Of a stretch of DNA of 64,000 nucleotides, positions 1-7,830 are shown piece by piece. Origin of the DNA: Microbacterium croceum. Lineage in GTDB: Bacteria; Actinomycetota; Actinomycetes; Actinomycetales; Microbacteriaceae. The notes below the pieces were generated by a model. It searched no databases. It saw only the letters and a program-made list of their open reading frames with translations, and had not been told where the DNA came from. The translations under genes were made by a program, and so were the position numbers. Each line of letters begins with the position of its first letter. Within the stretch, counting starts at the first letter, position 1. Location of the stretch: the NCBI RefSeq assembly GCF_023091245.1, contig NZ_JAHWXN010000001.1, positions 2,790,001 through 2,854,000 on the forward strand, written 5' to 3'.

Positions 1-1477
1 TGGTGCGCTGCGCCTCCTCGCCCTGGATGAGCATCTTCGTGAAGTCCTCGTTGAACACGTCACGGACGATCTTGACGAGCAGATCCGGCTCGGCGTGCAG
101 CAGGGCGGGAGCCTGCTGGTTCTCCACCTGCTTCTGGATGTGCTCCCACTGGCTGGTGAGACGCTGCACATCACGGGTGAGCTGGTCTTCGGTCGCACCC
201 TCGGCTGCCGTGCGGACGATCACGCCGGAGGACTCGGGCAGGACCTCCTTGAGGATGCGCTTGAGGCGGGCGCGCTCGTTGTCCGGCAGTTTGCGGCTGA
301 TGCCGTTCATCGAGCCACCGGGCACGTACACGAGGTAGCGGCCGGGCAGCGAGATCTGGCTCGTCAGACGGGCGCCCTTGTGCCCCACGGGGTCCTTGGT
401 GACCTGCACGAGCACACGGTCGCCCGGCTTCAGGGCCAGCTCGATACGACGCGGCTGGTTGCCGGTCTCGACGCCGTCCCAGTCGACCTCGCCGGAGTAG
501 AGCACGGCGTTGCGGCCGCGGCCGATGTCGACGAAGGCGGCCTCCATGCTCGGGAGCACGTTCTGCACGCGGCCGAGGTAGACGTTCCCGATGAGCGATG
601 CGTCCTGGTTGCGGGCCACGTAGTGCTCCACGAGAACGCCGTCCTCGAGGACGCCGATCTGGGTGCGACCGTTCTTGGAGCGCACCACCATCATGCGGTC
701 GACGGACTCACGACGGGCGAGGAACTCGGCCTCGGTCACGACCGGGCGACGGCGACCGGCATCGCGACCGTCGCGGCGGCGCTGCTTCTTCGCCTCGAGG
801 CGAGTGGAGCCCTTGATGGCCTTCGGCTCGGTGATGTACTCGACGACGCGCTGACGCTGGCGCGGCTCTTCGCGCTGGTCGTCTCCGTCGGAACCTCCGC
901 GGCGGCGACGACCACGGCGAGCCGAGGTCGATTCCTCCTGCGGCTGCTCACGCTCGGCGATGCGGTCGAAGATGCGCTCGCGCTCAGGGCGTGCGGGCAG
1001 CGGGACGATCGCCGGTGCGTAGAAGTGGAGCTGCGTGGACACCTGCGAGACGAAGACCTCGGGCAGCAGGCCCAGCGAGACCGCAGTCACCGGGGTGGGA
1101 GCGGCAGGCTCCTCGACCGGAGCAGGAGCCTCGTCTGCGGGAGCTGCTTCCTCGGCGGGAGCGTCCGCAGCGGGAGCGTCGTCAGCAGGAGCTTCCACAG
1201 CAGGAGCTTCCTCCGCAGGAGCATCCTCGACAGAGGGAGCCTGCTCCTCAGCAGGAGCCTGCGCCTCGTCTGCGGGAGCCTCCTCGGCAGTAGGTGCGGC
1301 ATCCTCCTCGCCGGAGGCGCTCACCTTCTCGACGTTCGTGGCAGATTCGGCAGAGCTTTCCGCTGCTTCTTCAGACACACCCTCGGCCTCGGAAGCGGTG
1401 GGCTCCGTCAGCTGATCCGCGGCGTCAACCGGGAAGTCGAGGGTAGGGGTGTTGTTGTCATTGTTCTCGTCGGCCAT
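1..1477 (-). CDS. rne: Ribonuclease E/G, 5' portion (runs off the window)
   Basis: Endoribonuclease that starts mRNA decay and matures rRNA and tRNA in the cytoplasm. The frame stays open for 492 codons from the ATG at 1477 to the window edge, so the catalytic core is cut. Residues 1 to about 145 are a low-complexity acidic Ala/Pro/Glu tail with repeated APAEEAPA-like units. An Arg-rich stretch follows (RRGRRRRGG), then the S1-like RNA-binding region with GNVYLGRVQNVLPSMEAAFV and DIGRGRNA, and the family sequence LTSQISLPGRYLVYVPG. These motifs make the family call secure. Long disordered N-terminal extensions are typical of actinobacterial RNase E/G. The gene faces away from the neighbouring integrase. 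Confidence 0.95.
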   Translation of the reverse strand, partial: MADENNDNNTPTLDFPVDAADQLTEPTASEAEGVSEEAAESSAESATNVEKVSASGEEDAAPTAEEAPADEAQAPAEEQAPSVEDAPAEEAPAVEAPADDAPAADAPAEEAAPADEAPAPVEEPAAPTPVTAVSLGLLPEVFVSQVSTQLHFYAPAIVPLPARPERERIFDRIAEREQPQEESTSARRGRRRRGGSDGDDQREEPRQRQRVVEYITEPKAIKGSTRLEAKKQRRRDGRDAGRRRPVVTEAEFLARRESVDRMMVVRSKNGRTQIGVLEDGVLVEHYVARNQDASLIGNVYLGRVQNVLPSMEAAFVDIGRGRNAVLYSGEVDWDGVETGNQPRRIELALKPGDRVLVQVTKDPVGHKGARLTSQISLPGRYLVYVPGGSMNGISRKLPDNERARLKRILKEVLPESSGVIVRTAAEGATEDQLTRDVQRLTSQWEHIQKQVENQQAPALLHAEPDLLVKIVRDVFNEDFTKMLIQGEEAQRT

Positions 1478-1803
1478 CTCTGGCTTGCTCCCTGCGCGGG
1501 CACTAGGTGCTCCGCGAAATCTCATGCGTCACCCGCGGGTGTCGCGAACTCATTCGGTCTGCGACCGGCTCATGGCTCTGATCGCTGGGGCATGGGCCCC
1601 GAAGTCTGCGTCAATACGTGTGACGGCGGCGCCGCTCATCGCATCACAGGCCATTATCGCACGCCGCACCCGTTCGTCCTACTTCTCAGCCGGGAGTAGG
1701 CGAGTCGGGGCGGTGGGCCAAAACGGGTAGGCCAAGAACCGCGGGCCAGACACTGGATGAACGCTCTCCGACCGGCGTATCACGGGTAGGAGGACCACAC
1801 ATT
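1478..1803. other. Gap between rne and the integrase; probable left end of the integrative element
   Basis: 326 bases with no convincing gene. The half next to rne should hold its promoter and 5' leader, but I see no unambiguous -35/-10 pair. The half next to the integrase carries three spaced GGCCA-containing repeats and a strong AGGAGG ribosome-binding site just before the integrase ATG. The 9-mer TTATCGCAC at 1654-1662 recurs at 6219-6227 beyond the other end of the element and is a weak candidate for an att core. Confidence 0.5.
1712..1748 (+). repeat. Three imperfect GGTGGGCCA-type direct repeats upstream of int
   Basis: GGTGGGCCA (1712-1720), GGTAGGCCA (1726-1734) and GCGGGCCA (1741-1748) recur about every 14 bases just upstream of the integrase gene. 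The same core is present twice as a direct repeat and once inverted at the other end of the element (6114-6149). The spacing and position suit arm-type integrase or excisionase binding sites. That role is inferred. Confidence 0.5.
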
Positions 1804-2859
1804 ATGAGCACCAAGAAGTACCGCGCGAGGATTTGGAATCCGGAGATCAAGAAGAAGATCGACCTGGGCTACTACGACTCCGAGGAAGAGCGCGACCTAG
1901 TCGAAGCCCAGGCCAAGTTGGACCTGTCGCAGCACCGAACCCCGAAAGTCATCGAAGACCGCAGTAGGGGCGGTGAGTTGTTCGTGACGTTCGCCGAGCG
2001 CACCCTCCTGGACCGGAAGCGCCGGGTTACTCTCTCGACCTGGACCAACTACCAGGCGATGCTTCGGAAGTGGGTGATCCCCACCTTCGGTCAGATGAAG
2101 CTCCGAGACATCACGCCCCGCGACATCGATAGGTGGTTCAACGAGGTACTCCCCCAGGGCTCGCCGTCCAACGGTCAGCGCTACAGCATCCTCTCCATGG
2201 TGATGATCCGCGCGGTGAAGATGCAGGAGATCCCGTCCAATCCCTGCATCGTGGAGGGAGTCGCCGCGACGAAGACGAAGCGGAGGCCCACGTGGAGCTG
2301 GAGCGACTTCCAAGTCCTCTACGAGGCGGCGGCAACGGATCAGGAGCGCGCTCTCCTCTGGGCTCTCGCTGGCTCCGGATGTCGAATCGGTGAAGCTCTC
2401 GCGCTCAATGTCGAGGACATCGACATGCCGAACTCCGAGATCGTGGTCTCGCATCACATGGTGCGCACGCAGCGAGTCCAGGGCACCAAGGCACACCCGG
2501 AGCAGGTCCGGTACCTCACTATCCCGCCGCAGGCTCCGGAAGCTCTCCAGACGCACCTGAACGGCTCCGGGAGGGCGATGGACCAGCCGGTGTTCGTGAA
2601 CTCCCGAGGCGGTCGCCTTGGCTACGACCGGGCACGCCGGACCTTCGACAGCATCCGATCATCACGGGGGTTGGACGACCTGGTGATCCACGACCTCCGC
2701 CATCTCAGCCTGACTGCATTCGGAAAGACCGGCGCGACCCTAGCTGAGATCATGCAGCGAGGTGGACACTCCGACATGCGCACGGCGCTCCGCTACCAGC
2801 ACGCCTCACGTGATCGGGATCGTGCGCTGGTACAGAGGATGGCGGAGATGATCCCGTGA
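1804..2859 (+). CDS. Tyrosine-family site-specific integrase
   Basis: Phage-type tyrosine recombinase of 351 aa, expected to integrate and excise the surrounding element. Residues about 55-150 form the SAM-like core-binding domain and about 165-350 the catalytic domain. The catalytic set is visible: Arg194 (SGCRIGEALA), His296 and Arg299 (HDLR), His322 (GGHSD) and the nucleophile Tyr331. Lys229 is a possible beta-hairpin lysine. The N-terminal 45 residues resemble an AP2-like arm-binding domain. AGGAGG lies ahead of the ATG, and the stop overlaps the next gene by GTGA. The gene looks intact. No tRNA flanks the element, so its attachment site is probably intergenic. Confidence 0.93.
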   Translation: MSTKKYRARIWNPEIKKKIDLGYYDSEEERDLVEAQAKLDLSQHRTPKVIEDRSRGGELFVTFAERTLLDRKRRVTLSTWTNYQAMLRKWVIPTFGQMKLRDITPRDIDRWFNEVLPQGSPSNGQRYSILSMVMIRAVKMQEIPSNPCIVEGVAATKTKRRPTWSWSDFQVLYEAAATDQERALLWALAGSGCRIGEALALNVEDIDMPNSEIVVSHHMVRTQRVQGTKAHPEQVRYLTIPPQAPEALQTHLNGSGRAMDQPVFVNSRGGRLGYDRARRTFDSIRSSRGLDDLVIHDLRHLSLTAFGKTGATLAEIMQRGGHSDMRTALRYQHASRDRDRALVQRMAEMIP

Positions 2860-3137
2860 GTGAGCCACTGGATTTTGATGACCTGCTTGCGCTGGAAGAC
2901 AAGCGCGAGGCGGATGCTCGGATGACGGCGCGTTGGTCGCCGCTCTGGGAAGAGGCGGAATCGGCGCTGCGGACTGACGTCGGGCTAGTGATCGAACTGG
3001 CGAAGGAAGTGAACCGGGTCATCGAGTTCGAGCAGGGCCGCGAAGCGCGGAGCGAGCGCGCCCGGCAGGCGAGCTTGCGCAGTGCGGCGACACGCGCCGC
3101 ACGAAAGGCCCAGCGTGAGTCCGCTGGTGAGGGCTAG
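2856..3137 (+). CDS. Hypothetical small charged protein downstream of int
   Basis: 93 aa, GTG start overlapping the integrase stop (GTGA), so it is translationally coupled to int. It is strongly charged, with a Glu/Arg-rich helical middle and an Arg/Ala-rich C-terminus (RAARKAQRES). I do not recognise the family. Size and position would fit an excisionase or accessory DNA-binding factor, but no helix-turn-helix is evident. Its 3' end overlaps the convergent next gene by a few bases. Confidence 0.6.
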   Translation: MSEPLDFDDLLALEDKREADARMTARWSPLWEEAESALRTDVGLVIELAKEVNRVIEFEQGREARSERARQASLRSAATRAARKAQRESAGEG

Positions 3138-3454
3138 AGATCCTCGCTAACCGACACGGCGTTACCCCATACCCAGCACCGGAACGTCTCATCGATGCCG
3201 TGGAACTCGATCCCGGCTGCGAGGGGGGTGGATCGCACGATCTTCGCGTCCACTCGGACGGCCTCAGCTCCGAACCGCACCCATGCATGCACCCGGCGCT
3301 GGAGAGCGTACGGGTAGACCGTGACAGGGTGTTCGCGTAGGGCTAGTTCCCGATCCGAGAGCGTCTGGAGAGGACCACGCCGGGCTGCTGCGGAGATGGC
3401 GGCACGCGCGCTGCGGACGTCGTTCGACGCCTTCAGCCTGTCGCTCGCTCCCAC
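3134..3454 (-). CDS. Hypothetical protein on the integrative element
   Basis: 106 aa on the minus strand, convergent with the small gene after int and overlapping its end by 4 bases. The N-terminal third is basic and alanine-rich. The C-terminal half (HAWVRFGAEAVRVDAKIV through CWVWGNAVSV) looks like a small beta-rich domain with conserved-looking Trp residues. No family is recognised and no signal peptide or membrane segment is seen. It is accepted because the frame is uninterrupted, it fits end-to-end with its neighbour, and no better frame exists here. Confidence 0.55.
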   Translation of the reverse strand: MGASDRLKASNDVRSARAAISAAARRGPLQTLSDRELALREHPVTVYPYALQRRVHAWVRFGAEAVRVDAKIVRSTPLAAGIEFHGIDETFRCWVWGNAVSVSEDL

Positions 3455-3615
3455 GCTTCCGCCTCACTTTCGCGGCTCTTTCGAGGGTAGCAAGAGTCGA
3501 ACATTTGTTCTATTCGGACAGGGCTCCGGTGTCGGTGCTCCCGGATACGCTGTAGCGGTCTGCGAAACGTTGAAGACGATGCTGCGTCTCGGTCGCATCG
3601 GCTTTCTGGGGGAAC

Positions 3616-4929
3616 ATGCTGAACAACCGTGAACTGGCATCGGTGATTCTGATCGGGCTACTCATCCTGATCGCGCTCGCGCTGCCCAAATGGCGGGACA
3701 TCTTGGTGTCATCGATCCGGACTGTCGCACAGTCACTCTTCCAATGGGTGATCCTGCGCATCTTCGGCCTCTTCGTCGTTTGGGTTGCTCTGTGGATCTG
3801 GCTCGCGTGGCTGATCGGTGCATGGGACCTGGCCCTGTTGAAAGACACCGTCATCATCCTGTTCGGTATCGGATTCCCGCTTCTGTCCAAGGCCATACAG
3901 GCCAAATCGGGGCCGGAGATCGTCGGTCATATCCGTCGCGAGACTCTGACGTTGTCCGCGCTGTTCTTGTTCTACCTGAACCTGGAATCACTCCCATTGT
4001 GGGGCGAGCTGATCGCCCAGCCGGTGATCGTGATCTTGTCCGTCATGACGGCGTTCGCTCAGCGTGACGAGAAGGGGCGGAGAGTCGTCGGCTGCTTCTC
4101 CATCCCGCTCTTCCTGATCGGAATCGGGCTGGTCGTATGGACCACTGTGCAGACGGTGAACGACTGGGACAAGCTCGACTGGCCGGAGATGTTGGCCCAG
4201 CTAGCTCTCTCCGTCTGGCTCCCGTTTACTATGTTCCCCTTCCTGTACATAGTGGCCTTTTACGCGGCCACCGAGATGATCTTGAAGCGGTTGCTCTGGA
4301 TGAACACCAAGATGCCCCTCCGCGCTCGCCTTGGCGTGCTCGTAGGGCTACGAGGGTCCGTTCGCTGGGCAAAGGAACTCACGGGGCGGTACAACCAGGT
4401 GGCTGAGGCCAGGACGTTTCGACAGGCCCTGTCCAGGATGCGAGACTTCCGCGACGATGTTGAACGTCGTCACACCCGGGAGGCGAATCGTCTCGCCGAC
4501 CTGGAGGGCTTCGCCGGTCAGGTCGGCGTGGACGGTAATGGCGCTCAGCTCGACCGGCGCGAGTTCGATGGAACGAAGAGAGCGCTCGAATTCGTCCACA
4601 CTGCCCAGGCGCTTCGCTACGAGCGCCTGGGGGAAGTCTTCTGGGATGACCTCACCGACATGGTCATCAGTCCAGCGTCGAAATGGGGCTTGCCAGATCA
4701 GCACGGCATCGTGGTCGAAACGACGAGGGATAAGAAGAAATGGCGGGCATGGCGGCGTTTGCCATCCGGCTGGGTGCTGGGGATCGGAGCGACTGGGCGC
4801 TTCGGGGAGTACCGTTACGCCGGTGAACAACCGCCGACGTCCTGGCCGGGAGCATCCGATGAGTGGATCGACGCTGCGGTCGCGCTCGGTCCCGTCGATT
4901 GGGAACGGAACGACGGGTCACGTCTGTAG
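3616..4929 (+). CDS. Multi-pass membrane protein of unknown function, with soluble C-terminal half
   Basis: 437 aa. Hydrophobic segments lie near residues 8-25, 45-75, 80-95, 115-130, 135-150, 165-185 and 195-220, so the first half is a bundle of about 6-7 membrane helices. After residue 225 the protein is soluble: a charged helical, possibly coiled-coil stretch (RFRQAL to DLEGFAG), then a Trp-rich module ending in VLGIGATGRFGEYRYAGE. GGGGG precedes the ATG. I do not recognise the family. As the largest cargo gene of a small integrative element it is a candidate for a host-interaction or defence function, which is speculation from context. Confidence 0.75.
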   Translation: MLNNRELASVILIGLLILIALALPKWRDILVSSIRTVAQSLFQWVILRIFGLFVVWVALWIWLAWLIGAWDLALLKDTVIILFGIGFPLLSKAIQAKSGPEIVGHIRRETLTLSALFLFYLNLESLPLWGELIAQPVIVILSVMTAFAQRDEKGRRVVGCFSIPLFLIGIGLVVWTTVQTVNDWDKLDWPEMLAQLALSVWLPFTMFPFLYIVAFYAATEMILKRLLWMNTKMPLRARLGVLVGLRGSVRWAKELTGRYNQVAEARTFRQALSRMRDFRDDVERRHTREANRLADLEGFAGQVGVDGNGAQLDRREFDGTKRALEFVHTAQALRYERLGEVFWDDLTDMVISPASKWGLPDQHGIVVETTRDKKKWRAWRRLPSGWVLGIGATGRFGEYRYAGEQPPTSWPGASDEWIDAAVALGPVDWERNDGSRL

Positions 4930-4956
4930 GCCTTAGGGCCTTTCCCGGGCCATGGG

Positions 4957-5430
4957 CTATTCCGTGGTGAGGTCGTCGTGGCGGGGACCGTAGTCCGGGG
5001 GCTCGCCGTTCTCGCCCCCGACCGGCTTGCCGTCTGGGCGCTTCAACGGGACGTGACAGGTCTGGCAGATGATCCAGTCGACGTCGTCGTCGTCCTCGTC
5101 CTCGCTCGGGAGATGATGGCCGCGAGCCAGGCATTTGGCTGCGTTGGCGTCGCTGCCCTCGCGGAAGCTGAGCATCATTCGGATGCTGTCGGCATCGTTC
5201 ACGAAGTAGCCGCCATCGCGCCGCACCCAGAGTCCGGCGGTCTCCAGCTCGACCGCGGTCAGCGTCGTCGCCGCGGCAATGGCCTCTAGGTAATCGTCTG
5301 TGACGAATCCAGGGGTGCCGCGTTGGAAGCTCTCGGTGATCGCGAAGTGGTGGAGCTGGAACGCTGGCATGCTCAGCGCCGGAAGCCCTTCAGCCTGGAG
5401 GAACGTCTCGCGGTCGTCGTCATCGTCCAT
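4957..5430 (-). CDS. Phage-type hypothetical protein with C-terminal Cys/His cluster
   Basis: 157 aa. Residues 10-75 (LPALSMPAFQLHHFAITES through ETAGLWVRRDGGYFVND) resemble the winged-helix N-terminal module of actinophage replication-type proteins, where a short helical domain ends in AGLW...DGGY. Residues about 95-135 contain CARGHHLP, an Asp/Glu run, then ICQTCH, which could bind one metal ion. The C-terminus is charged. The exact role is unknown. It is convergent with the upstream membrane-protein gene. Confidence 0.6.
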   Translation of the reverse strand: MDDDDDRETFLQAEGLPALSMPAFQLHHFAITESFQRGTPGFVTDDYLEAIAAATTLTAVELETAGLWVRRDGGYFVNDADSIRMMLSFREGSDANAAKCLARGHHLPSEDEDDDDVDWIICQTCHVPLKRPDGKPVGGENGEPPDYGPRHDDLTTE

Positions 5431-5479
5431 GAGTACAGCGTGGCAGACGGTACCGACGAGAGGCGGACGAAGCGGGCGT

Positions 5480-5704
5480 TCAGAGCGTCGCGATCACTCG
5501 GTAGAGCGTCGCCTGAGAGATCTCGGTCATGCGGGCGATGTCGGCGCGGCTGTGGTCGCCGGAGGCCAAGAGCTTCTTGATCGTCGCCAGCTTCTTGGAG
5601 TCCACGACGGAGGGACGACCGCCGACACGGCCCTGCGCCTTCGCGGCGTCGAGACCGGCGCGTGTGCGCTGCACGATGGTGGTGGCAGCCGTGCGAGGCA
5701 TCAC
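5480..5704 (-). pseudogene. C-terminal remnant of a serine resolvase/invertase
   Basis: Encodes only the tail of a resolvase/invertase: the end of the long helix (RTRAGLDAAKAQGRVGGRPSV) followed by the DNA-binding helix-turn-helix (ADIARMTEISQATLYRVIATL). The whole catalytic domain, including its nucleophilic serine, is absent. The sequence upstream does not continue the protein in any frame. It ends abruptly next to the fragment that begins at about 5709, which suggests a recombination junction. It is either dead or, less likely, a free HTH peptide. Confidence 0.8.
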
Positions 5705-5708
5705 GGCC

Positions 5709-6092
5709 TTTGCGCCTGTTGGCGATCATCTCGCTGACCGTCTCGCGGGCCTGAATCGATATCGGAACCTCCTGGTCCACGGCGTGTGGCTCTGGCGACG
5801 GGGAGCCGTCATGGTGGTGAAGCGCTCCCTCGACTCAGGCGGGGAGCGCATGGTCGAGTACGACACCCTCACGTTCGAAGAGATCCATGAGCTGGTGCGT
5901 GACTACCAGCGGCTCGGCAAGTTTGCGGACCGGTTCGTCGCCATCCTCACGAAGAACATCGCGCGACCGTACGAGGACCTCTACCGGTGCCCGAATGACG
6001 GGACGCCGCTGAAGGGCTCGCTCGTGGACGACATCATGGTCCAGCTCTGTCCAGCCTGCGGATATACCGCCAAGGCGACACCCACCTTCTAG
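5709..6092 (+). pseudogene. 3' fragment of a HEPN-like / zinc-ribbon protein gene
   Basis: About 127 codons in an open frame from the junction: DHLADRLAGLNRYRNLLVHGVW, then a helical region, then CPNDGTPLKG...CPACGY. RNLLVH matches the R-X4-H signature of HEPN domains (often RNases or nucleotidyltransferase partners). The end is a zinc-ribbon-like Cys set. The frame runs back into sequence antisense to the resolvase remnant, so the native N-terminus is missing. An ATG at 5811 could start a shorter 93-aa product without the HEPN motif. The family call is inference from a short motif. Confidence 0.5.
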
Positions 6093-6113
6093 CTGACGAA
6101 GCCAGCCGCACCA

Positions 6114-6149
6114 GTGGGCCATGAGGTGGGCCATGATCTATGGCCCACC
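6114..6149. repeat. Direct and inverted GTGGGCCAT repeats at the right end of the element
   Basis: GTGGGCCATGA occurs at 6114-6124 and again at 6126-6136. The second copy is also the left half of a perfect 10-bp inverted repeat, GGTGGGCCAT (6125-6134) against ATGGCCCACC (6140-6149) with a 5-base spacer. It lies just after the last open frame of the element and mirrors the repeats in front of the integrase. It could be a recombinase/excisionase site or a transcription terminator. Confidence 0.55.
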
Positions 6150-6321
6150 CTTGCTACTGTTGGCCTCGCAGAGAGCTCTAATTTCAGAAATAGCAGTGAC
6201 TTCTGGGCATAGCCGTCTTTATCGCACCATGTGGCCGTGATCGTGGCATCTCGTCTCCGACGCGGTGTTTTCTCCGGTGCGTTCACGCCACATCCATAGC
6301 AGCCGCTGAGATAATCCACAT

Positions 6322-6933
6322 ATGAGCGAGCAGCGCACCCGCCCCGTCATCTATGCCGTCTGGCTGATCATCGCGAGCGTGGTGGGCTGGTTCGCCGCCT
6401 TCCAGCTCACAGTCGAGAAGTTCGCTCTTCTGGAGAACCCGCAAGAGGCCCTCTCCTGTGACCTGAGCCCATTCATCCAGTGCAGCACCAACCTCCAGTC
6501 GTGGCAGGGGTCCGTGTTCGGGTTCCCGAACCCGATCATGGGACTCACCGGCTGGATGGCACCCCTCGTCGTCGGCGTCGCGATCCTGGCTGGGGCGCGC
6601 TTCCCGCGCTGGTTCTGGGCAGCTTTCGGTGTGGGGATCACCTTTGCGTTCGGACTCGTCTGCTGGTTGATCGGCCAGAGCCTGTACGACTTGTTCGTCC
6701 TGTGCCCGTGGTGCATGGTCACCTGGGCCGTCACGATCCCGACATTCTTCGCCACGATGCTGCACCTCACGCGCAACGGAACCTTCACCAGCAACGAGAA
6801 GGCCCAGGCTCGTGCAGACAAGCTGATGGCCTGGGTTCCGCTCCTGACGATCGTTTCCTACGCGATCATCATCCTGCTCGCGCAACTCCAGGGTCTCGAC
6901 TTCCTGGGTGAGATGGTCAAGATCCTGTTCTGA
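6322..6933 (+). CDS. Vitamin K epoxide reductase (VKOR) family protein
   Basis: Membrane quinone-linked thiol oxidoreductase that recycles oxidants for disulfide formation in exported proteins, the actinobacterial counterpart of DsbB. The protein has 203 aa and about five membrane helices (near residues 10-30, 72-92, 97-118, 127-147 and 170-190). The redox residues are present: the loop pair Cys46 and Cys54 (SCDLSPFIQC) and the CXXC at Cys128-Cys131 (LCPWC). No thioredoxin domain is fused, so a separate DsbA-like partner is expected elsewhere. It converges on ndk across a strong hairpin. It is unlike the adjoining mobile DNA and marks the return to core chromosome. Confidence 0.92.
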   Translation: MSEQRTRPVIYAVWLIIASVVGWFAAFQLTVEKFALLENPQEALSCDLSPFIQCSTNLQSWQGSVFGFPNPIMGLTGWMAPLVVGVAILAGARFPRWFWAAFGVGITFAFGLVCWLIGQSLYDLFVLCPWCMVTWAVTIPTFFATMLHLTRNGTFTSNEKAQARADKLMAWVPLLTIVSYAIIILLAQLQGLDFLGEMVKILF

Positions 6934-6951
6934 CGCCTGCCGTGAGATCGA

Positions 6952-6987
6952 CGAAGGCCCGCCCACTTCACAGTGGGCGGGCCTTCG
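6952..6987. terminator. Bidirectional hairpin terminator between VKOR and ndk
   Basis: Perfect 16-bp inverted repeat (6952-6967 and 6972-6987) around a 4-base loop, between the ends of two convergent genes. No long U-tract follows, which is common for actinobacterial terminators. Confidence 0.8.
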
Positions 6988-6998
6988 TGCGAACGGGC

Positions 6999-7415
6999 TC
7001 AGTCGAACCAGATGCCGAGCTCGCGGGCCGCGGACTCGGGGCTGTCGGAGCCGTGCACCAGGTTCTGCTGCACCTTGAGGCCCCAGTCGCGACCGAAGTC
7101 GCCACGGATCGTGCCGGGTGCGGCGGTGGTCGGGTCGGTCGTTCCGGCGAGCGAACGGAAACCCTCGATCACGCGGTTGCCCGCGAGTCGGATAGCGACC
7201 GAGGGGCCGGAGAGCATGAACTCGAGGAGCGGCTCGTAGAACGGCTTTCCCTCGTGCTCGGCGTAGTGCTCGGCGAGCAGGTCGCGATCCGGCTCCACGA
7301 GACGGATGTCGACGAGCGCGTAGCCCTTCGCTTCGATGCGGGCGAGGATCGCGCCGGTCAGGCCGCGCGCGACGCCGTCGGGCTTGACGAGGACGAGGGT
7401 TTCTTCGGTGGCCAT
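6999..7415 (-). CDS. ndk: Nucleoside diphosphate kinase
   Basis: Cytoplasmic enzyme that transfers the gamma-phosphate from ATP to nucleoside diphosphates through a phosphohistidine. The product is 138 aa, the usual family length. The signature NLVHGSDSPESA contains the catalytic His, and the N-terminus (EETLVLVKPDGVARGL) is diagnostic. ATG at 7415 is chosen because homology begins there; upstream codons in the same frame are not family-like. It is the last gene of the ileS-folC-DUF4233-ndk run, one base after the DUF4233 stop. Confidence 0.97.
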   Translation of the reverse strand: MATEETLVLVKPDGVARGLTGAILARIEAKGYALVDIRLVEPDRDLLAEHYAEHEGKPFYEPLLEFMLSGPSVAIRLAGNRVIEGFRSLAGTTDPTTAAPGTIRGDFGRDWGLKVQQNLVHGSDSPESAARELGIWFD

Positions 7416-7416
7416 G

Positions 7417-7830
7417 TCATTCACTCTCTGTCTGAGTCTCTGTCGAGGGCTCGGCGGGACGTCGTGCGTCCAATCGGGCCCCTCCGATGGTCGCATACGC
7501 CCACATGCCGCCGAAAATCACGACGACGAGCAGGATTGCGGGAACAAGGATCGCGGCGAGGGCGAGGATCACCTGGATCACCCATCCTGCCGTGATCGCC
7601 CAGGGCTTCGCCGCCATTCCGGCGGTGGCGATGCAGGCGAGTGCCAGCACGGCACCGCCCACGATCCCCCACCACTGCTCGACGCCCGCAGGCAATGCCT
7701 TGAGCCCGAACACCGTGAGACCGGCGAGGAACACGACGATCGCCTCGAAGCCGAGGACGATCGGCGCCAGCTTCTGCACGAGCGTGCGCGGCGGACGGGG
7801 AGCCCGGGCGGGGGTCGCATCGGCGCTCAT
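7417..7830 (-). CDS. DUF4233 family membrane protein
   Basis: 137 aa with four hydrophobic segments (about residues 25-45, 57-75, 80-97 and 98-115) and short polar ends. The family is known mainly as the small gene between folC and ndk in actinobacteria, exactly its position here; its function is unknown. The ATG at 7830 overlaps the folC stop by ATGA, so translation is coupled. An in-frame ATG three codons upstream is possible but lies deeper in folC. Confidence 0.85.
   Translation of the reverse strand: MSADATPARAPRPPRTLVQKLAPIVLGFEAIVVFLAGLTVFGLKALPAGVEQWWGIVGGAVLALACIATAGMAAKPWAITAGWVIQVILALAAILVPAILLVVVIFGGMWAYATIGGARLDARRPAEPSTETQTESE

Noticed and set aside
1080..1300. Regular short repeats that could suggest a CRISPR or VNTR
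   Set aside because: They are codons of the APAEE-type protein repeat in RNase E; no spacer-repeat structure.
95..1699. 534-aa open frame on the plus strand
   Set aside because: Antisense to rne; its composition is the mirror of the RNase E repeats and it has no domain.
5373..5780. 135-aa minus-strand frame as the missing resolvase N-terminus
   Set aside because: Its sequence is Arg/His-rich and lacks the catalytic serine motif; it does not join the resolvase tail by a simple frameshift.
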